A DNA stretch of 64,000 nt, taken from assembly GCF_002022685.1 (NCBI RefSeq), contig NZ_CP019789.1, positions 1,435,001 through 1,499,000 of the forward strand, given 5' to 3'. This DNA is from Bartonella schoenbuchensis R1. GTDB lineage: Bacteria; Pseudomonadota; Alphaproteobacteria; Rhizobiales; Rhizobiaceae. Below the pieces are notes generated by a model. The model saw nothing but the letters and a program-made list of their open reading frames with translations, was not told where the DNA came from and did no database searches. A program made the translations under genes and the position numbers. Below are positions 18,054-28,347 of the stretch, one piece after another (positions within the stretch are counted from its first letter, which is position 1; the number at the start of each line of letters is the position of its first letter).

Positions 18054-19517
18054 TCACCGCAGGCCAGCAGATTTTAACGCCACATCAAATCCGGTTATAT
18101 GTGACCAGTTAGCCCCTTCAGGAATCCGCAATTTAAAGCGATAAAACCGCGCCCTCACACGACAACGAACCTGACCTGTATGAGAGGAAGGTTGCCGTTC
18201 TGGAAACCAAACAATTTTTTCCTCGATCGATTGGCGCAAACGCATCCCCACAGACACGTAAAATTCTGTACTATTAACCTGGGGCATAATATTGCTCACA
18301 CGGGTCATTATGCCACTTGTCTGTCCCATTTCTTGCGATGTCACCACACACGCCATTGGTTCACCAGAAAATGACCCAAGCCTGCCTTGTTGATCAAACG
18401 CACCAAGAACAGGTGCTTCATTTTGCCAAACTTTACTGTCGAGAGAAAATGGCAAATCATCCAAACTACAAGAAACCCGATCAAGCCCTTCCAAGCTGTA
18501 TCCAGCAGAAAAAATAGGCAAAATCACTGCAATATTAACAGTCGCCACAGACCACTTTTGCAAACCCCAATCATAAATCAGCAAGGTGCGTTCTTGCGTA
18601 TTCTCATCAAGATCAATCATCCAATAAACACGCGTATAAACACCATCAATCGCAGACCACAAAATAGGTAGGCTACTTTGATTAATTCTTGTAATCATAG
18701 TCCGATCGACTTTTTCAAAGCCAATGGGTGTAATGTGTCCATCAATGGTAATTTGGTAAAATCCCCCCTCATCAATGAAGAAAGCAAGATCACCTCGACA
18801 CACAATTGATTCAGAAGTCTTTGCACCTCGTTTATCGTGGATCTTTTGAAAACTAAAAATAATCTTAGACCCAGGAATAAAGGACCCAGCATAAATAGCC
18901 GAACGCATAAAGATCAGTGGATTGGTAGTCTCTGTTGCCCCTTGCACATATCCACCATCAGGAAAATCTTGATAATCGCAGCTTTTTTTGCCCACAGTCC
19001 AAAATTCTGCATCATTTAACCCAGACCAATGCACACGTCGTGGGTGCTCAGTTAATTTCATCAAACAAACAAAATCACCCCAAACACGTACAATCCCAGC
19101 CTGTGGCGGGTTTCCTCCTAAATCTCTAAAAGTTTCATCATGATCAATATCAATAACCTGTGGTTTATCGTTAGCATTAACAGCAATGACATAATCACCA
19201 AACAAAGCAAATGACCAAGGCGCATCGATATTAGCAAAATAAGTTTTTCCCTTTTGGCTAATATCTTTCCACTGCATGCTTGTATTATCGAGAAGGTAGA
19301 TTTTTTGTTCCGTCCCAACAATAATAGACACACCATTTTTTGTCCTCACAGCAATAGCGCCTAAAATCGTATCAGGGCAAGGCTGAGACAAAGAACTAAA
19401 GCTTGGCATAGGAATATAAGACCCATCAGCAGGCAGCACATTGACAAGCTCATCAGTAAAAAGACCATTAATATCAGCAATATCAGGTCTATATTCAGCA
19501 ACTGAAAAAAAAGCCAT
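18054..19517 (-). CDS. P22 gp10-like packaged DNA stabilisation protein
   Basis: A 487-residue virion protein with a mostly beta-rich, propeller-like sequence: FFSVAEYRPDIADINGLFTD at the N-terminus, GIVRVWGDFVCLMKL and HWSGLNDAEFWTVG in the middle, and GFDVALKSAGLR at the end. This pattern matches podovirus head-closure or tail-hub stabilisation proteins (P22 gp10 type). It lies downstream of the gp4-like gene as in P22-like modules. The sequence is complete and uninterrupted. Confidence 0.75.
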   Translation of the reverse strand: MAFFSVAEYRPDIADINGLFTDELVNVLPADGSYIPMPSFSSLSQPCPDTILGAIAVRTKNGVSIIVGTEQKIYLLDNTSMQWKDISQKGKTYFANIDAPWSFALFGDYVIAVNANDKPQVIDIDHDETFRDLGGNPPQAGIVRVWGDFVCLMKLTEHPRRVHWSGLNDAEFWTVGKKSCDYQDFPDGGYVQGATETTNPLIFMRSAIYAGSFIPGSKIIFSFQKIHDKRGAKTSESIVCRGDLAFFIDEGGFYQITIDGHITPIGFEKVDRTMITRINQSSLPILWSAIDGVYTRVYWMIDLDENTQERTLLIYDWGLQKWSVATVNIAVILPIFSAGYSLEGLDRVSCSLDDLPFSLDSKVWQNEAPVLGAFDQQGRLGSFSGEPMACVVTSQEMGQTSGIMTRVSNIMPQVNSTEFYVSVGMRLRQSIEEKIVWFPERQPSSHTGQVRCRVRARFYRFKLRIPEGANWSHITGFDVALKSAGLR

Positions 19518-19588
19518 TTAAAACCCCATAAACCCAATCATCTAAACCCCACAATCACTTAAAACCCACAGCCATCAAAACTTTCGCC

Positions 19589-19686
19589 AAGCACTCAAAC
19601 CCAAGCACTCAAACCCAAGCACTCAAACCCAAGCACCCAAACCCAAGCACCCAAACCCAAGCACCCAAACCCAAGCACCCAAACCC
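19589..19686. repeat. Seven tandem copies of a 14-bp repeat
   Basis: The unit is aagcactcaaaccc in three copies, then aagcacccaaaccc in four, exactly 98 bases. It lies between the stabilisation protein gene and the gp4-like gene. The change of one base from t to c in the last four units shows array growth by unit duplication. Confidence 0.9.
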
Positions 19687-19706
19687 AAGTACCTAACCTT
19701 AAGCAT

Positions 19707-20426
19707 CTAAAACCCTGTTGGCATAATTTGTGAGCAACCCTTTTTGCGCGATGTTTCATAACGCAAAATCTGAAGCTGTTCTTGAAAATCGCCCAAAGAA
19801 ACAGCAGCACATTCAGGATCTTTAAGGATATTTTTATAAAGTTCGTATTTTGCCCGCGCTTTAATAAAATCAAAAGCATGAACAAACCAAGGATGATCTT
19901 CCCCCTCCATGCCCCCTTCAACAAAACGCAAAGCACTATAGGAAAGACGAACTGTTCCAACAGTTTCAGGCGTCGGAAAAAGGCCTATTTTGCGCTGACA
20001 ATAAGTATAAAAAACAGGCATCCCCTGCGGTGGGTTGGCCCCATAATCTTTTTGCAACGTCTTAGCAGTTTTATAGATAAGTTGTGTTCGTGTTGCACCA
20101 CCATGTTCTAAAAACACACCTTCAAGAGCCCCTACTGTTTTAATTAAGCCCTCCACCGTCTTAATCAAAACATCGTCTTCTTGCCCATACCACGTTTGCC
20201 CACTTCGTGTTTTGAAAGTCACCTCTTTGTGCTCATTAAAGAAAAAAGGTTCCCGTTCACATATGCGCAAAGCAGCACAAATGGAATCATAAATTTGAAC
20301 ATAATATTCACCCGTTGTATCATCAATCTCATCTTGAATAAGCTCAACCATGCGAGAAAAAGTTGTTGCACAACCTGATTTGAAATCAAAAGGATGAGTA
20401 TCGACAGCTGGAATAGTCATTGGCAT
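19707..20426 (-). CDS. P22 gp4-like tail accessory / head-completion protein
   Basis: Adaptor protein joining portal and tail in podoviruses. It has about 239 residues from the Met at 20426; the frame extends to 20465. Features are FSRMVELIQDEIDDTTGEYY near the N-terminus, ICAALRICEREPFFFNE, the ring-like core GMPVFYTYCQRKIGLFPTP, and RLSYSALRFVEGG with the closing helix FDFIKARAKYELYKNIL. Length and position between capsid and stabilisation protein match the P22 tail accessory factor family. Confidence 0.75.
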   Translation of the reverse strand: MPMTIPAVDTHPFDFKSGCATTFSRMVELIQDEIDDTTGEYYVQIYDSICAALRICEREPFFFNEHKEVTFKTRSGQTWYGQEDDVLIKTVEGLIKTVGALEGVFLEHGGATRTQLIYKTAKTLQKDYGANPPQGMPVFYTYCQRKIGLFPTPETVGTVRLSYSALRFVEGGMEGEDHPWFVHAFDFIKARAKYELYKNILKDPECAAVSLGDFQEQLQILRYETSRKKGCSQIMPTGF

Positions 20427-20465
20427 AAACAATCTCTTTATACGTGTTATCTTCTCCCCCAACAA

Positions 20466-20690
20466 AATGCTCTGTTGGGAAAGAACAATGTCAAAAACGC
20501 CTTAAGGTACCCAAATAGGTGCATAAAAGCGCACCCTCACCTTAAAAAAGCCTCTTAAAAATAGGTGCGCCTTCACCTTTCAAATAGGTGTAAAACAGCC
20601 CTCACAAGGCCACTTTAATAGGCGCACCCCAAGCCTCATCAATTAAGCACAAGGCTAATCTTAAAGGTCTCAAGCAGGTTCTAAATAACC
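20466..20690. repeat. Spacer with degenerate aataggtgc repeats
   Basis: Several copies of aataggtgc or aataggcgcacc with caccctcacctt neighbours occur between the capsid and gp4-like genes. No gene is seen. Confidence 0.6.
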
Positions 20691-21809
20691 TCAAACAGGT
20701 TCTGAATAAGTTGAAATAACGATCGTTCCAAAATCTTGCTTTCCTTGGGAGCTTCCTGGCAACTGAAAGACAGGTTTTTTCATCCCAATAATCGTTTTGG
20801 CAGCCACACCAAACTCACGTTCATAGTCAAAGAGCTCTTCCACCAATTTATAGCGTGTCGCCCCACGGTCTTTACCAAAGGCAATAACAGCACTTTGCGC
20901 CCCAAGTAAAACAGCACGGCGTGTATTCTTAACATAATTATTATTTAAAACTGTCTCCACACCTGCTGTCACATGTGCAGCTTCACGCAAAATAACGCCA
21001 TTATACATACCAAGAGACCCATTATAGATAGGGTTCTTCATGCGGCTTCCACTATAAATCGCTTTGGTAATATCAAGCCACTGACCAGGCTCTGTATTGG
21101 TACGCAATTGTGTCACTTGTGTTGGGTGAAGATACATCACATAAACACTTTCCCCATCAACACGCACTGGTCTAATTTTTGGCATTGCAAGCTTAGCACG
21201 TTCCACCGCTTGATCAATTAACTGTAGAGTAAACACATCCTCTTTTTTCAGATCCTCATCTTTCTCTTTCCCATTAGGGCGGATGATGCGTTTATTGGTT
21301 GGAGCAGTTGGCTTGTTAAACCCATAATGGACAGGTTTTAGCTCAAACTCTTGTCCTTCAAAGTCTATCTTTTCTGCCGAATATCCACACACCTGAATGA
21401 AGAACATCATGCTTAAACGGTCAGCATACCAATCAACCAAAGCATTTTTAGCTTCTGCACGTAAATTATATAAAATACGTTGCTGATCGATTGTTCCTTC
21501 ATTTCTAACACGCACAGCATGAGAAAGTTCATTAATAACCAAGCGATCGTTTGTAAATTTCAAGGCCTCTTCTTTACCTTCAAGTTCCTCCCCTTCACTC
21601 ACACCTTCACCACACAAATGCATACGTAAACCAAAGGTAATGGAATCACCACTTGCTTTAGTGGTCTCATCTTTCAACTGTATGATGCTATTGGAATCTC
21701 TCCCAATTAATGGAGCGATAGAAGTCGCCTTTGAAATTTCCCCATTAAGTAATTTGGACCATGCTTTTACAGTCAATGCATTATTGACGTCGATACTAGT
21801 TACAGCCAT
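20691..21809 (-). CDS. N4-gp56 family major capsid protein
   Basis: The 372-residue major head protein. Motifs follow the N4-gp56 family order: VKAWSKLLNGEISKATSIAP at the N-terminus, GDSITFGLRMHLCGEGVSEG, RLVINELSHAVRVRNEGTID, YADRLSMMFFIQVCGY, and YVMYLHPTQVTQLRTN. The end includes LVEELFDYEREFGVAAKTII. It is the most abundant virion component expected from this module and has a full-length intact frame. Confidence 0.9.
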   Translation of the reverse strand: MAVTSIDVNNALTVKAWSKLLNGEISKATSIAPLIGRDSNSIIQLKDETTKASGDSITFGLRMHLCGEGVSEGEELEGKEEALKFTNDRLVINELSHAVRVRNEGTIDQQRILYNLRAEAKNALVDWYADRLSMMFFIQVCGYSAEKIDFEGQEFELKPVHYGFNKPTAPTNKRIIRPNGKEKDEDLKKEDVFTLQLIDQAVERAKLAMPKIRPVRVDGESVYVMYLHPTQVTQLRTNTEPGQWLDITKAIYSGSRMKNPIYNGSLGMYNGVILREAAHVTAGVETVLNNNYVKNTRRAVLLGAQSAVIAFGKDRGATRYKLVEELFDYEREFGVAAKTIIGMKKPVFQLPGSSQGKQDFGTIVISTYSEPV

Positions 21810-21835
21810 TATTTCCTCTTATATATAGTCTTGAT

Positions 21836-21857
21836 TAAAAATCCGGCCAAAAGCCGG
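21836..21857 (-). terminator. Hairpin with T-run between scaffold and capsid genes
   Basis: On the minus strand CCGGC and GCCGG form a stem with a TTTTG loop, followed by ATTTTTAA. It lies just upstream of the capsid start and downstream of the scaffold gene. It could attenuate read-through or adjust capsid mRNA abundance. Confidence 0.55.
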
Positions 21858-21958
21858 TTGCCGAGTGTTCCCCCTATCTGATAATCAGATACCTGATAAC
21901 CAGAACAGCGGTCACTTAATGATGCGTTGTGTTTTTTGGCAGATTTCTACCTCTCTTT

Positions 21959-22762
21959 TTAAAGATCCACATCGCCCATTAAACGATTAAAAGCAGCTTT
22001 ATTGTTAGGATCATCAATCCAAGTACTAAACTCTGCCTCAGACATTTTGTCGAGCATTTCCAAAGACATAGAGCCCTTTGGATTCAAACCATTATAAGCA
22101 GAAAGTGTACGTGCAGAATTTTGCCTTTCCTGCACATGCTCAACAACATTTTGCATAGGGGCAACAGTGTTAACAGTGTTGCCTTGCTTGTTTGTATATC
22201 CCATATTGTGCGCAATAGAGTAGATCACTTGCGCAGGGTTTTGTTTGTTTTGCGCACAATCACGCAAAATCTGCTTCAACTCATTACCAATCAATGTATC
22301 AATAACTTTGGGATCGGCTCTTTCAGGGTAGAGAGAAGCGCAAGAAGCCAGCTGTTTTGCACGCATATCATAAACAAAATCAGCAGCTTGATCAAAATCA
22401 TGATGCTTGTGCTTAATAGTCGCAACAGACTGACTAAAAAAGGAACGCAGCTGCTCTGCCTCTGAGGGGGCAGAGGTGTTTTTGTCGTCTTGCGCTTGCA
22501 CCAATTCCTGTTGTGTTTGATCCTGCTGTGCCTGAGTTTTTTTCCCCAGCCACTGCACATAACCCATAAAATCTGCATTGGGGTCTGGCTGAACCTCACC
22601 CCCCTGAAGTCTTAGTGCTTCTTGAGAAACTTCGCCCTTTTGAGAATTGTCATCAAAAGATATGCTCTCGTTTTCCTCTATCGCTCCACCCTCTCCATTT
22701 TCTTGAAGAGGATCTTGTATGAGTTGGCTTTGCTCTTCTGGCGTTAATATTTCTTCATCCAT
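21959..22762 (-). CDS. Phage scaffold-like protein
   Basis: A 267-residue acidic, Gln/Glu-rich protein between portal and capsid genes, the usual place for a head scaffold. The N-terminus is very acidic (LTPEEQSQLIQDP, then GGAIEENESISFDD). The centre is helical (YVQWLGKKTQAQQDQTQQEL, then FFSQSVATIKHKHHDFDQA). The C-terminal end is compact (SEAEFSTWIDDPNNKAAFNR). Scaffolds vary greatly in sequence, so the call depends on position, composition and length. Confidence 0.7.
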   Translation of the reverse strand: MDEEILTPEEQSQLIQDPLQENGEGGAIEENESISFDDNSQKGEVSQEALRLQGGEVQPDPNADFMGYVQWLGKKTQAQQDQTQQELVQAQDDKNTSAPSEAEQLRSFFSQSVATIKHKHHDFDQAADFVYDMRAKQLASCASLYPERADPKVIDTLIGNELKQILRDCAQNKQNPAQVIYSIAHNMGYTNKQGNTVNTVAPMQNVVEHVQERQNSARTLSAYNGLNPKGSMSLEMLDKMSEAEFSTWIDDPNNKAAFNRLMGDVDL

Positions 22763-23349
22763 TGTGCTAACCTTCTTTCTTCAATAATGCTTGCTTCTCA
22801 AATAATGCTTGTAATGCCGGCTTCTCAGGCAATGCTTCTAAAAACAATGCCCTTCTTCTTAAAACAATAAGGTGTGCCTCTGCCTTTCCCTATCGCTTCA
22901 CTCTCTCCACTTGTCTTTCAAAAAAAACCCGCATGCGTTTGTCCTGCTCATCTTCCAGCCACAATGCTCCCCCTCACCAACTTCAACGCCTCTTCATCGC
23001 CTCAAAACAACACCTTCTCATCTTCCAGCCACAATGCCCCCTCATTCCTCAGACACAAACGCCCCCCTCATCCAGTATCCTCATCCACGGTACCAGCTCT
23101 TGCCTCACACGCATACCCCTACTAAACAGCCTCTCCCAGGCAATAAGCCTTCCTCCCTTTAAAACAACAACTCCTCATCTTCCAGCCACAAACGCCTCCT
23201 CGTTCCTCAGCCACAAACGCCTCCTCGTTCCTCAGACACAACGCTTCCTTACCCAGTGTGCCCTTCCCCCTTTAAAGGCAACACCTTTCTCCTCAACAAA
23301 ACCCCACCCCATCACCCATAAGGAGCAATGAAGACACATTTCTTACCCA
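22763..23349. repeat. C-rich low-complexity block
   Basis: About 0.59 kb, nearly G-free on the + strand, with repeated cttccagccacaa and cctcattcctcagacacaa words in two to four copies each. It lies between the portal and scaffold genes inside the late operon. Open frames in it are products of composition and are not called. Confidence 0.8.
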
Positions 23350-25188
23350 TTAGGAAGTTTGTTGGGCATTTTGCGCCATACGCAAAAGAGCTTGGATCGC
23401 TTGCTTTGTCTCTTGTGCACTCCCATCTTGTGTCCCAACTTGTTGGTCACTTTGCAATTGCCCCTGCTGCTGCCCAGCTTTTGTAGCAATTTTGTGAATG
23501 AGCGATGCCGGCAAAGGTGAATAGCGTAACAAATCGAGCATAATATCTGGTGTTGCAAAATTTTGCATCAAAGGAAGCAACTGCGTAATCACAGCAAAGG
23601 TACGCTCTTTTTCATTAGGGCTTGTTGGAGCATCATCCACCACAATATCATATTCCAAACTTGTAATATCTTCGCGTGTCAGCGGAACATACTGAGCATT
23701 TTCTTCCCCAGCAATGCGCACCAATCGCCCATCAGAGAGATAATTTTGAATAAGATAAAGAATAATTTTTCCCTGTCGCTGTCGATAGCGTCGCAAACCA
23801 TCAAAGAAGGATGCCAACAAATTAAGCGATGATTGGCGGCGTTGTTCTTCAAGAACGCCCGGTTGGTTTACCGCACGTGTTCCAACAAATTCAGCAGACA
23901 ATCCTGTAACTTGAGAAATAGCCCCCTTTGCTTCATTAAAAAGCTGGAAAAAGCCGTTGGGGAATTGCCCAGCAGGTTTTGGCTGTATTCTTCCACCAGC
24001 CAAAGCACCACTCTTAAGCCATGTAATACTATCAGCCCTTGCCCAGCTTTCCATAGCCTGGCGATCATCATCAAAAGCATCTCGTTCAGCCATCACCCCA
24101 CCTTTGGATTGGCTATTGAGCAAATGCATCACTTGACTAAAATACTTATTAGCCCACCGTTGTGGATCTTTTGCAGGTTTCACAACCCCGTAAAAATGTC
24201 GACTGAATTTATCAAAATAGCCCGTAATGCACTCCCACCCCAATTGATTAGATGGCACCAATGGCTTATCAGGTGCTTCAAGTAATCTTTTGCCCAAAAA
24301 AGCACGTTTAACAACTTTTCTTGTCAATCTTGTTGCTTGAATATGCGGATTATTTTTACGCAAAAATTGAAAATCTTCCTCAGAATAATCAATATATTGC
24401 CCAGTTTCTAAGTTGAGAACTTTATAATAAACCTCACGTTCAAACCACCGGCATTCAGCCAGTGTCACCATTGTGCGCTCATGATAGCTAAATTCATCGT
24501 CGATTGTATCTCCATAACTTTGTGCACCACTTCTACCTGAGCGTGTTGAAACAAGGTGGTGTGCCCAATCGGCATGCAGATCACTCCAATGAACATCGGG
24601 AAACATTTCTTGCGCAATCTCTAAAGGCTTCTCATCAATATACCATAAACGCTGCGCATCAATAAGATTAGGCTTAACAGCACTTGCATCCCATACCATT
24701 TTCATAGGATCCAAGCGCGCAATTACAGGCTTTCCATTAGGGTCATCTTCATAATCAAGCCGCGTATCAGTCCAACCCATTCCACAAATAATGGCATCTT
24801 GAAAAGCGTCAGAATCTTCATATTCCCCATCAGCCTCATCACGAAACCATTCAGCCGCTCCCGTTAAGATCTGATTGGCCAGAGCTGCTCCTGGTTGCCG
24901 AGGAATGAATTGAACTTGCCGTTTATTGTTGCGCTCAGCCCCAATTACAGCATTCACCAAAGGAGCAATGCGGTTAAAAGTCATCACAGGTCTATTGTGT
25001 TCTCGCAATATAGCAAGATCTTGCTCATTCCATTGGCGCCCATTATAAAAGTCATAATCTTCCTGAGCGTTTTTTCGCCACTGTTCGACATGGGCAATAT
25101 CTTCCTGATACCAGGCAACAAGCTTTTTAAACAGTGCCTGATGTTGAAGCGTCTCGATCGGATCGATGAAAGATGTCTGTTGGTCCAT
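23350..25188 (-). CDS. P22-like phage portal protein
   Basis: The 612-residue portal, the ring through which DNA enters the head. Typical elements are EQWRKNAQEDYDFYNGRQW near the N-terminus, RPVMTFNRIAPLVNAVIGAE, IICGMGWTDTRLDYEDDPNG, VVDDAPTSPNEKERTFAVI and a Gln-rich C-terminal tail. I start at the ATG at 25188, which has gggtga upstream; five more codons are open to 25203. It follows the terminase genes, as in tailed phages generally. The frame is intact. Confidence 0.88.
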   Translation of the reverse strand: MDQQTSFIDPIETLQHQALFKKLVAWYQEDIAHVEQWRKNAQEDYDFYNGRQWNEQDLAILREHNRPVMTFNRIAPLVNAVIGAERNNKRQVQFIPRQPGAALANQILTGAAEWFRDEADGEYEDSDAFQDAIICGMGWTDTRLDYEDDPNGKPVIARLDPMKMVWDASAVKPNLIDAQRLWYIDEKPLEIAQEMFPDVHWSDLHADWAHHLVSTRSGRSGAQSYGDTIDDEFSYHERTMVTLAECRWFEREVYYKVLNLETGQYIDYSEEDFQFLRKNNPHIQATRLTRKVVKRAFLGKRLLEAPDKPLVPSNQLGWECITGYFDKFSRHFYGVVKPAKDPQRWANKYFSQVMHLLNSQSKGGVMAERDAFDDDRQAMESWARADSITWLKSGALAGGRIQPKPAGQFPNGFFQLFNEAKGAISQVTGLSAEFVGTRAVNQPGVLEEQRRQSSLNLLASFFDGLRRYRQRQGKIILYLIQNYLSDGRLVRIAGEENAQYVPLTREDITSLEYDIVVDDAPTSPNEKERTFAVITQLLPLMQNFATPDIMLDLLRYSPLPASLIHKIATKAGQQQGQLQSDQQVGTQDGSAQETKQAIQALLRMAQNAQQTS

Positions 25189-25214
25189 TAAAAAATCACC
25201 CATAATGTTAAAAA

Positions 25215-25930
25215 CCCATCCACGATGGTAAATTCACTTACAATGTGCAAAACCTCGCACAAACCTTATCCCCTCACAAACTCAATCCTCGTCTTCACGA
25301 TTTTTCCCCTTCGTGGTCTTCACTCCCCTAATATCGCTCAAAACGCCCATGTGCTTCAAAACAGCTACAAGCTTAAAAAGCCACCCAATACACCCACGAA
25401 CCTTCATATCCTTAATTCCTCTCATATGCTCAAATCCTTCTCCCAGCCTCAATTCCCCTCACAGTCTCAAACTCTTCTCCCAACCTCAACCCTTCTCCCG
25501 GCCTCAATTTCCCACGAGCTCAAATCCCACCTACTCTTCACACGAGTTTCCCCCTCACAACCTCAAATCTCACCTTCACGCTTACTCCCCTCGCGGCCAT
25601 TCTCATCCCTCTCACAAGCTTTCACCCCTCTCATACGCTTCACCCCCCCATGAAACCCCTCAAGCCACCCAATACATCCACAAACCCCCTCATATCCCCA
25701 ATTCCTCTCACAGCCTCAATTCCCCTCACAACCTCAACCCTTCTCCCGGCCTCAATTTCCCACAAGCTCAAATCCCGCCTACTCTTCCACACGGGTTTCT
25801 CCCCCACGAGCTCAAATCCTCACCTTCACGCTTACTCCCCTCGCGGCCATTCTCATCCCTCTCACAAGCTTTCACCCCTCATACGCTTCAAACCCCCATG
25901 AAACCTCACAAACCACCATGGTATTTCAAA
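25215..25930. repeat. C-rich low-complexity block
   Basis: About 0.7 kb with an internal segmental duplication. The portion with cctcacaacctcaa, tcaatttcccac and cacgcttactcccctcgcgg occurs near 25430-25640 and again near 25690-25880. It is nearly G-free on the + strand. It lies between terminase and portal genes. Confidence 0.8.
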
Positions 25931-25942
25931 GCATCTATGCGC

Positions 25943-27268
25943 TCAAAAAGCCATCCACGAAGTTGAAGAACTCTGAGAAGAACGATAAACATTTTTTCGC
26001 GGCTGGATATTGGGCTGTTCATAAGCAACACACATCAACCCAAAACTATCAGCCCCATGGCTTGCCCAATCATGTTCAGCTCCCAAACCAATATTACGCT
26101 GTTCGTCGCGCTTTTCATGGTACCACGCAAGTGCTTTTCGTCCTGCTGTTGTCGTATCACGATTAAACCATATAGCTGGAAATAAACGCCTCACAGCTTC
26201 AATACGCATTTTGACAGCACCCACTCCTTGGTTTGGAATAATTTTGGTCTGAAAACCAGCGTGTTGGAGAGCACTTTCAAAACTAACATTACAAACACGA
26301 TCTTTTGTCGCCCCATCATGGGGCAAAACCATTAAAGCCTTGTCATATCCCCTTTGGCACATCCATCCAATATGTTCAGATAAAGGTTGCCCTTGTGCTT
26401 CATAATAATCGAGAACACGGATCTCGCGCCCAATAAATTGCGCAACCCACAAAGCCGTCGCATCAGCCTTTGCTCCCGTTCCACCAATATCCCAAAAGAT
26501 CTTAATCTGAATGAGCGGGTCACGCGGCACATGAGTAATGCGTCCTTCCTGCTCAGCCTCAAGCAATAATTTTTGATAATATGCCCCTTGCACAGCCTGT
26601 AAATATTCTCCTTCCCAAATATGATTGTACTGCTCAGGCCTTTGTGTAAAATCAGCTTCCCTAGCACGATTGAGCCTATCAGGAAATTGAGGATTATCCC
26701 TCCAATTGATTTCAACTCCCTTGATATGGGGGTCCTTCACAGCACGAAATCGCTTTTCAACAGGGGCATTCTCGCGTAAAGGGTTCCACGTAACCCATAA
26801 TTCACAATGCCAATTTTCCCCTTCTTCCCGCAAAGTTGGAATCAATGTTTGCCAAGCAGTCTCAGTAACAGGCTCAGCCTCATCAACCCAACAAAGCAGA
26901 ATGCGCCCCATTGATTTAATGCTTGCAATATTGCGATCCAAACCAGCAAATGCATAAATAATACGTCCATCTTTTGATCTAACGTATTTATCACCAATCT
27001 CATAATAGTCTCTCAAGAAACTGTAAGATTCAATAGCGCGTTTAATTTCCTCTAGCGAACTTTCATTCAGCGAATTTTGGAACTGTCTTGCACATAAAAT
27101 AATACCTCTCTCCCCTGCCTTTCCATGCCGATACCCAACCACAGCCGACATCAGGGCAAAAGAGCGTGTTTTACCAGATCCACGTCCTCCCCAAGCAGCA
27201 CGCACATCAGCCTGACCAGAAAAAACAGGAATCAATTTCGGAATAAGAGCAATTTGAACAGTCGTCAT
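25943..27268 (-). CDS. terL: Phage terminase large subunit (PBSX-like)
   Basis: DNA-packaging motor ATPase and nuclease, 441 residues. The ATPase carries Walker A GGRGSGKT (residues 27-34) and a Walker B with catalytic Glu in LLCWVDEAEP (about 123). The C-terminal nuclease shows IFWDIGGTGAKADATALW and HDWASHGADSFG, with the expected acidic residues. The family resembles PBSX/P22-type large terminases. The ribosome binding and start at 27268 look normal, and the frame is complete. The C-rich block downstream separates it from the portal. Confidence 0.92.
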   Translation of the reverse strand: MTTVQIALIPKLIPVFSGQADVRAAWGGRGSGKTRSFALMSAVVGYRHGKAGERGIILCARQFQNSLNESSLEEIKRAIESYSFLRDYYEIGDKYVRSKDGRIIYAFAGLDRNIASIKSMGRILLCWVDEAEPVTETAWQTLIPTLREEGENWHCELWVTWNPLRENAPVEKRFRAVKDPHIKGVEINWRDNPQFPDRLNRAREADFTQRPEQYNHIWEGEYLQAVQGAYYQKLLLEAEQEGRITHVPRDPLIQIKIFWDIGGTGAKADATALWVAQFIGREIRVLDYYEAQGQPLSEHIGWMCQRGYDKALMVLPHDGATKDRVCNVSFESALQHAGFQTKIIPNQGVGAVKMRIEAVRRLFPAIWFNRDTTTAGRKALAWYHEKRDEQRNIGLGAEHDWASHGADSFGLMCVAYEQPNIQPRKNVYRSSQSSSTSWMAF

Positions 27269-27289
27269 TACGAGATATCATTGTAACAT

Positions 27290-28010
27290 TATGAGAATAA
27301 GCCAACCCCACAGTAGATTAAGCACAATACCATCCATCCCCTCACCAACTTACAGCAACACTTCCCCCATCATGGTGAGCGTCCTCACCACACGGGGATC
27401 TCTCCTCACCACACAAACCTTTCCACCGCACAGACCTGCATCAGCCACACCAGAGCCCCCTCATCACGTGGCCTTCCTCACTATGCCATACAGCCCCTTT
27501 CTACTGCATGCAGTCCTCTCCACTGCACGCATGCTTCCTCCAACACCACACACAACCCCTCACCAACTTACAGCAACACTTCCCCCATCATGGTGAGCGT
27601 CCTCACCACACGGGGGGTCTCTCCTCACCACACAAACCTTTCCACCGCACAAACCTTCATCAGCCACACCAGAGCCTTTTTGCCACACAAGCTCTCTAGC
27701 TATCACACAGCCCCCTCACCACATGGCCTTCCTCACTATGCCATACAGCCCCTCTCCACTGCACGCACGCTTCCTCCAACACCACACACAATCCCTCAAC
27801 AACTACACAAAACTCCCCCCGCCACACATAGCCTTCTTCACTAAAGTTTCTCACCATCCCAACCAGCCAAACTGGCTGCACCGAAAAATCACTGCCCAAC
27901 TATCAACAAGAGTCCACATAAAAAAACAGAACTCAGTGCTAAAATGCACGAGAAATTGAACACAAACCCACAGCCAACAAAAATACCCACAACCAACAGA
28001 GCAAAATTTT
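27290..28010. repeat. C-rich low-complexity block with 218-bp direct repeat
   Basis: About 0.7 kb. A segment starting ctcaccaacttacagc occurs at 27341 and again at 27559, a spacing of 218 bases, with near-identical continuation through cgtcctcaccacacgggg and accacacaaacctttcc. A third, shorter relative (tatgccatacagcccc) occurs at about 27481 and 27737. It lies between the small and large terminase genes. Confidence 0.8.
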
Positions 28011-28017
28011 TAGAATG

Positions 28018-28347
28018 TCATACATCAAAAACAGATGTCTTACGATCATCCGTTACTGCAGCTTTAGGAGTCACCGGCACAATTTCAACACGCGACACTG
28101 TCTTAACATCACTACCTCCTTCCCCACTTACTTGCAAAGGCAAAACCTTTGCTAAAAGCGAGAAAAAAGACACTGGATTATTAATCGCATGATATTCAAG
28201 ATAAGACACCAAGCCATCACGGCCATAGTGATCTCCTGCTTGCGTAGCAGCCGCCAAAAGAGCATCTTTGAGTAATTTTGTGTTTTTATTCAATGAGCCT
28301 TTAGGCCGCCCTCTTCCACGCACAGGAACAGACTGTTCTTTCGTCAC
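28018..28347 (-). CDS. terS: Phage terminase small subunit-like protein
   Basis: A 109-residue protein immediately upstream of terL in the late direction. It has an Arg/Gly/Lys-rich N-terminus (RGRGRPKGSLNKNTKLLKD) as in small terminase or DNA-recognition proteins, then a short helical segment (DGLVSYLEYHAINNPVSFFS) and the LLAKVLPLQV element common to these proteins. It is likely to recognise the packaging site. It marks the start of the late module, with no phage gene seen immediately to its right. Confidence 0.75.
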   Translation of the reverse strand: MTKEQSVPVRGRGRPKGSLNKNTKLLKDALLAAATQAGDHYGRDGLVSYLEYHAINNPVSFFSLLAKVLPLQVSGEGGSDVKTVSRVEIVPVTPKAAVTDDRKTSVFDV

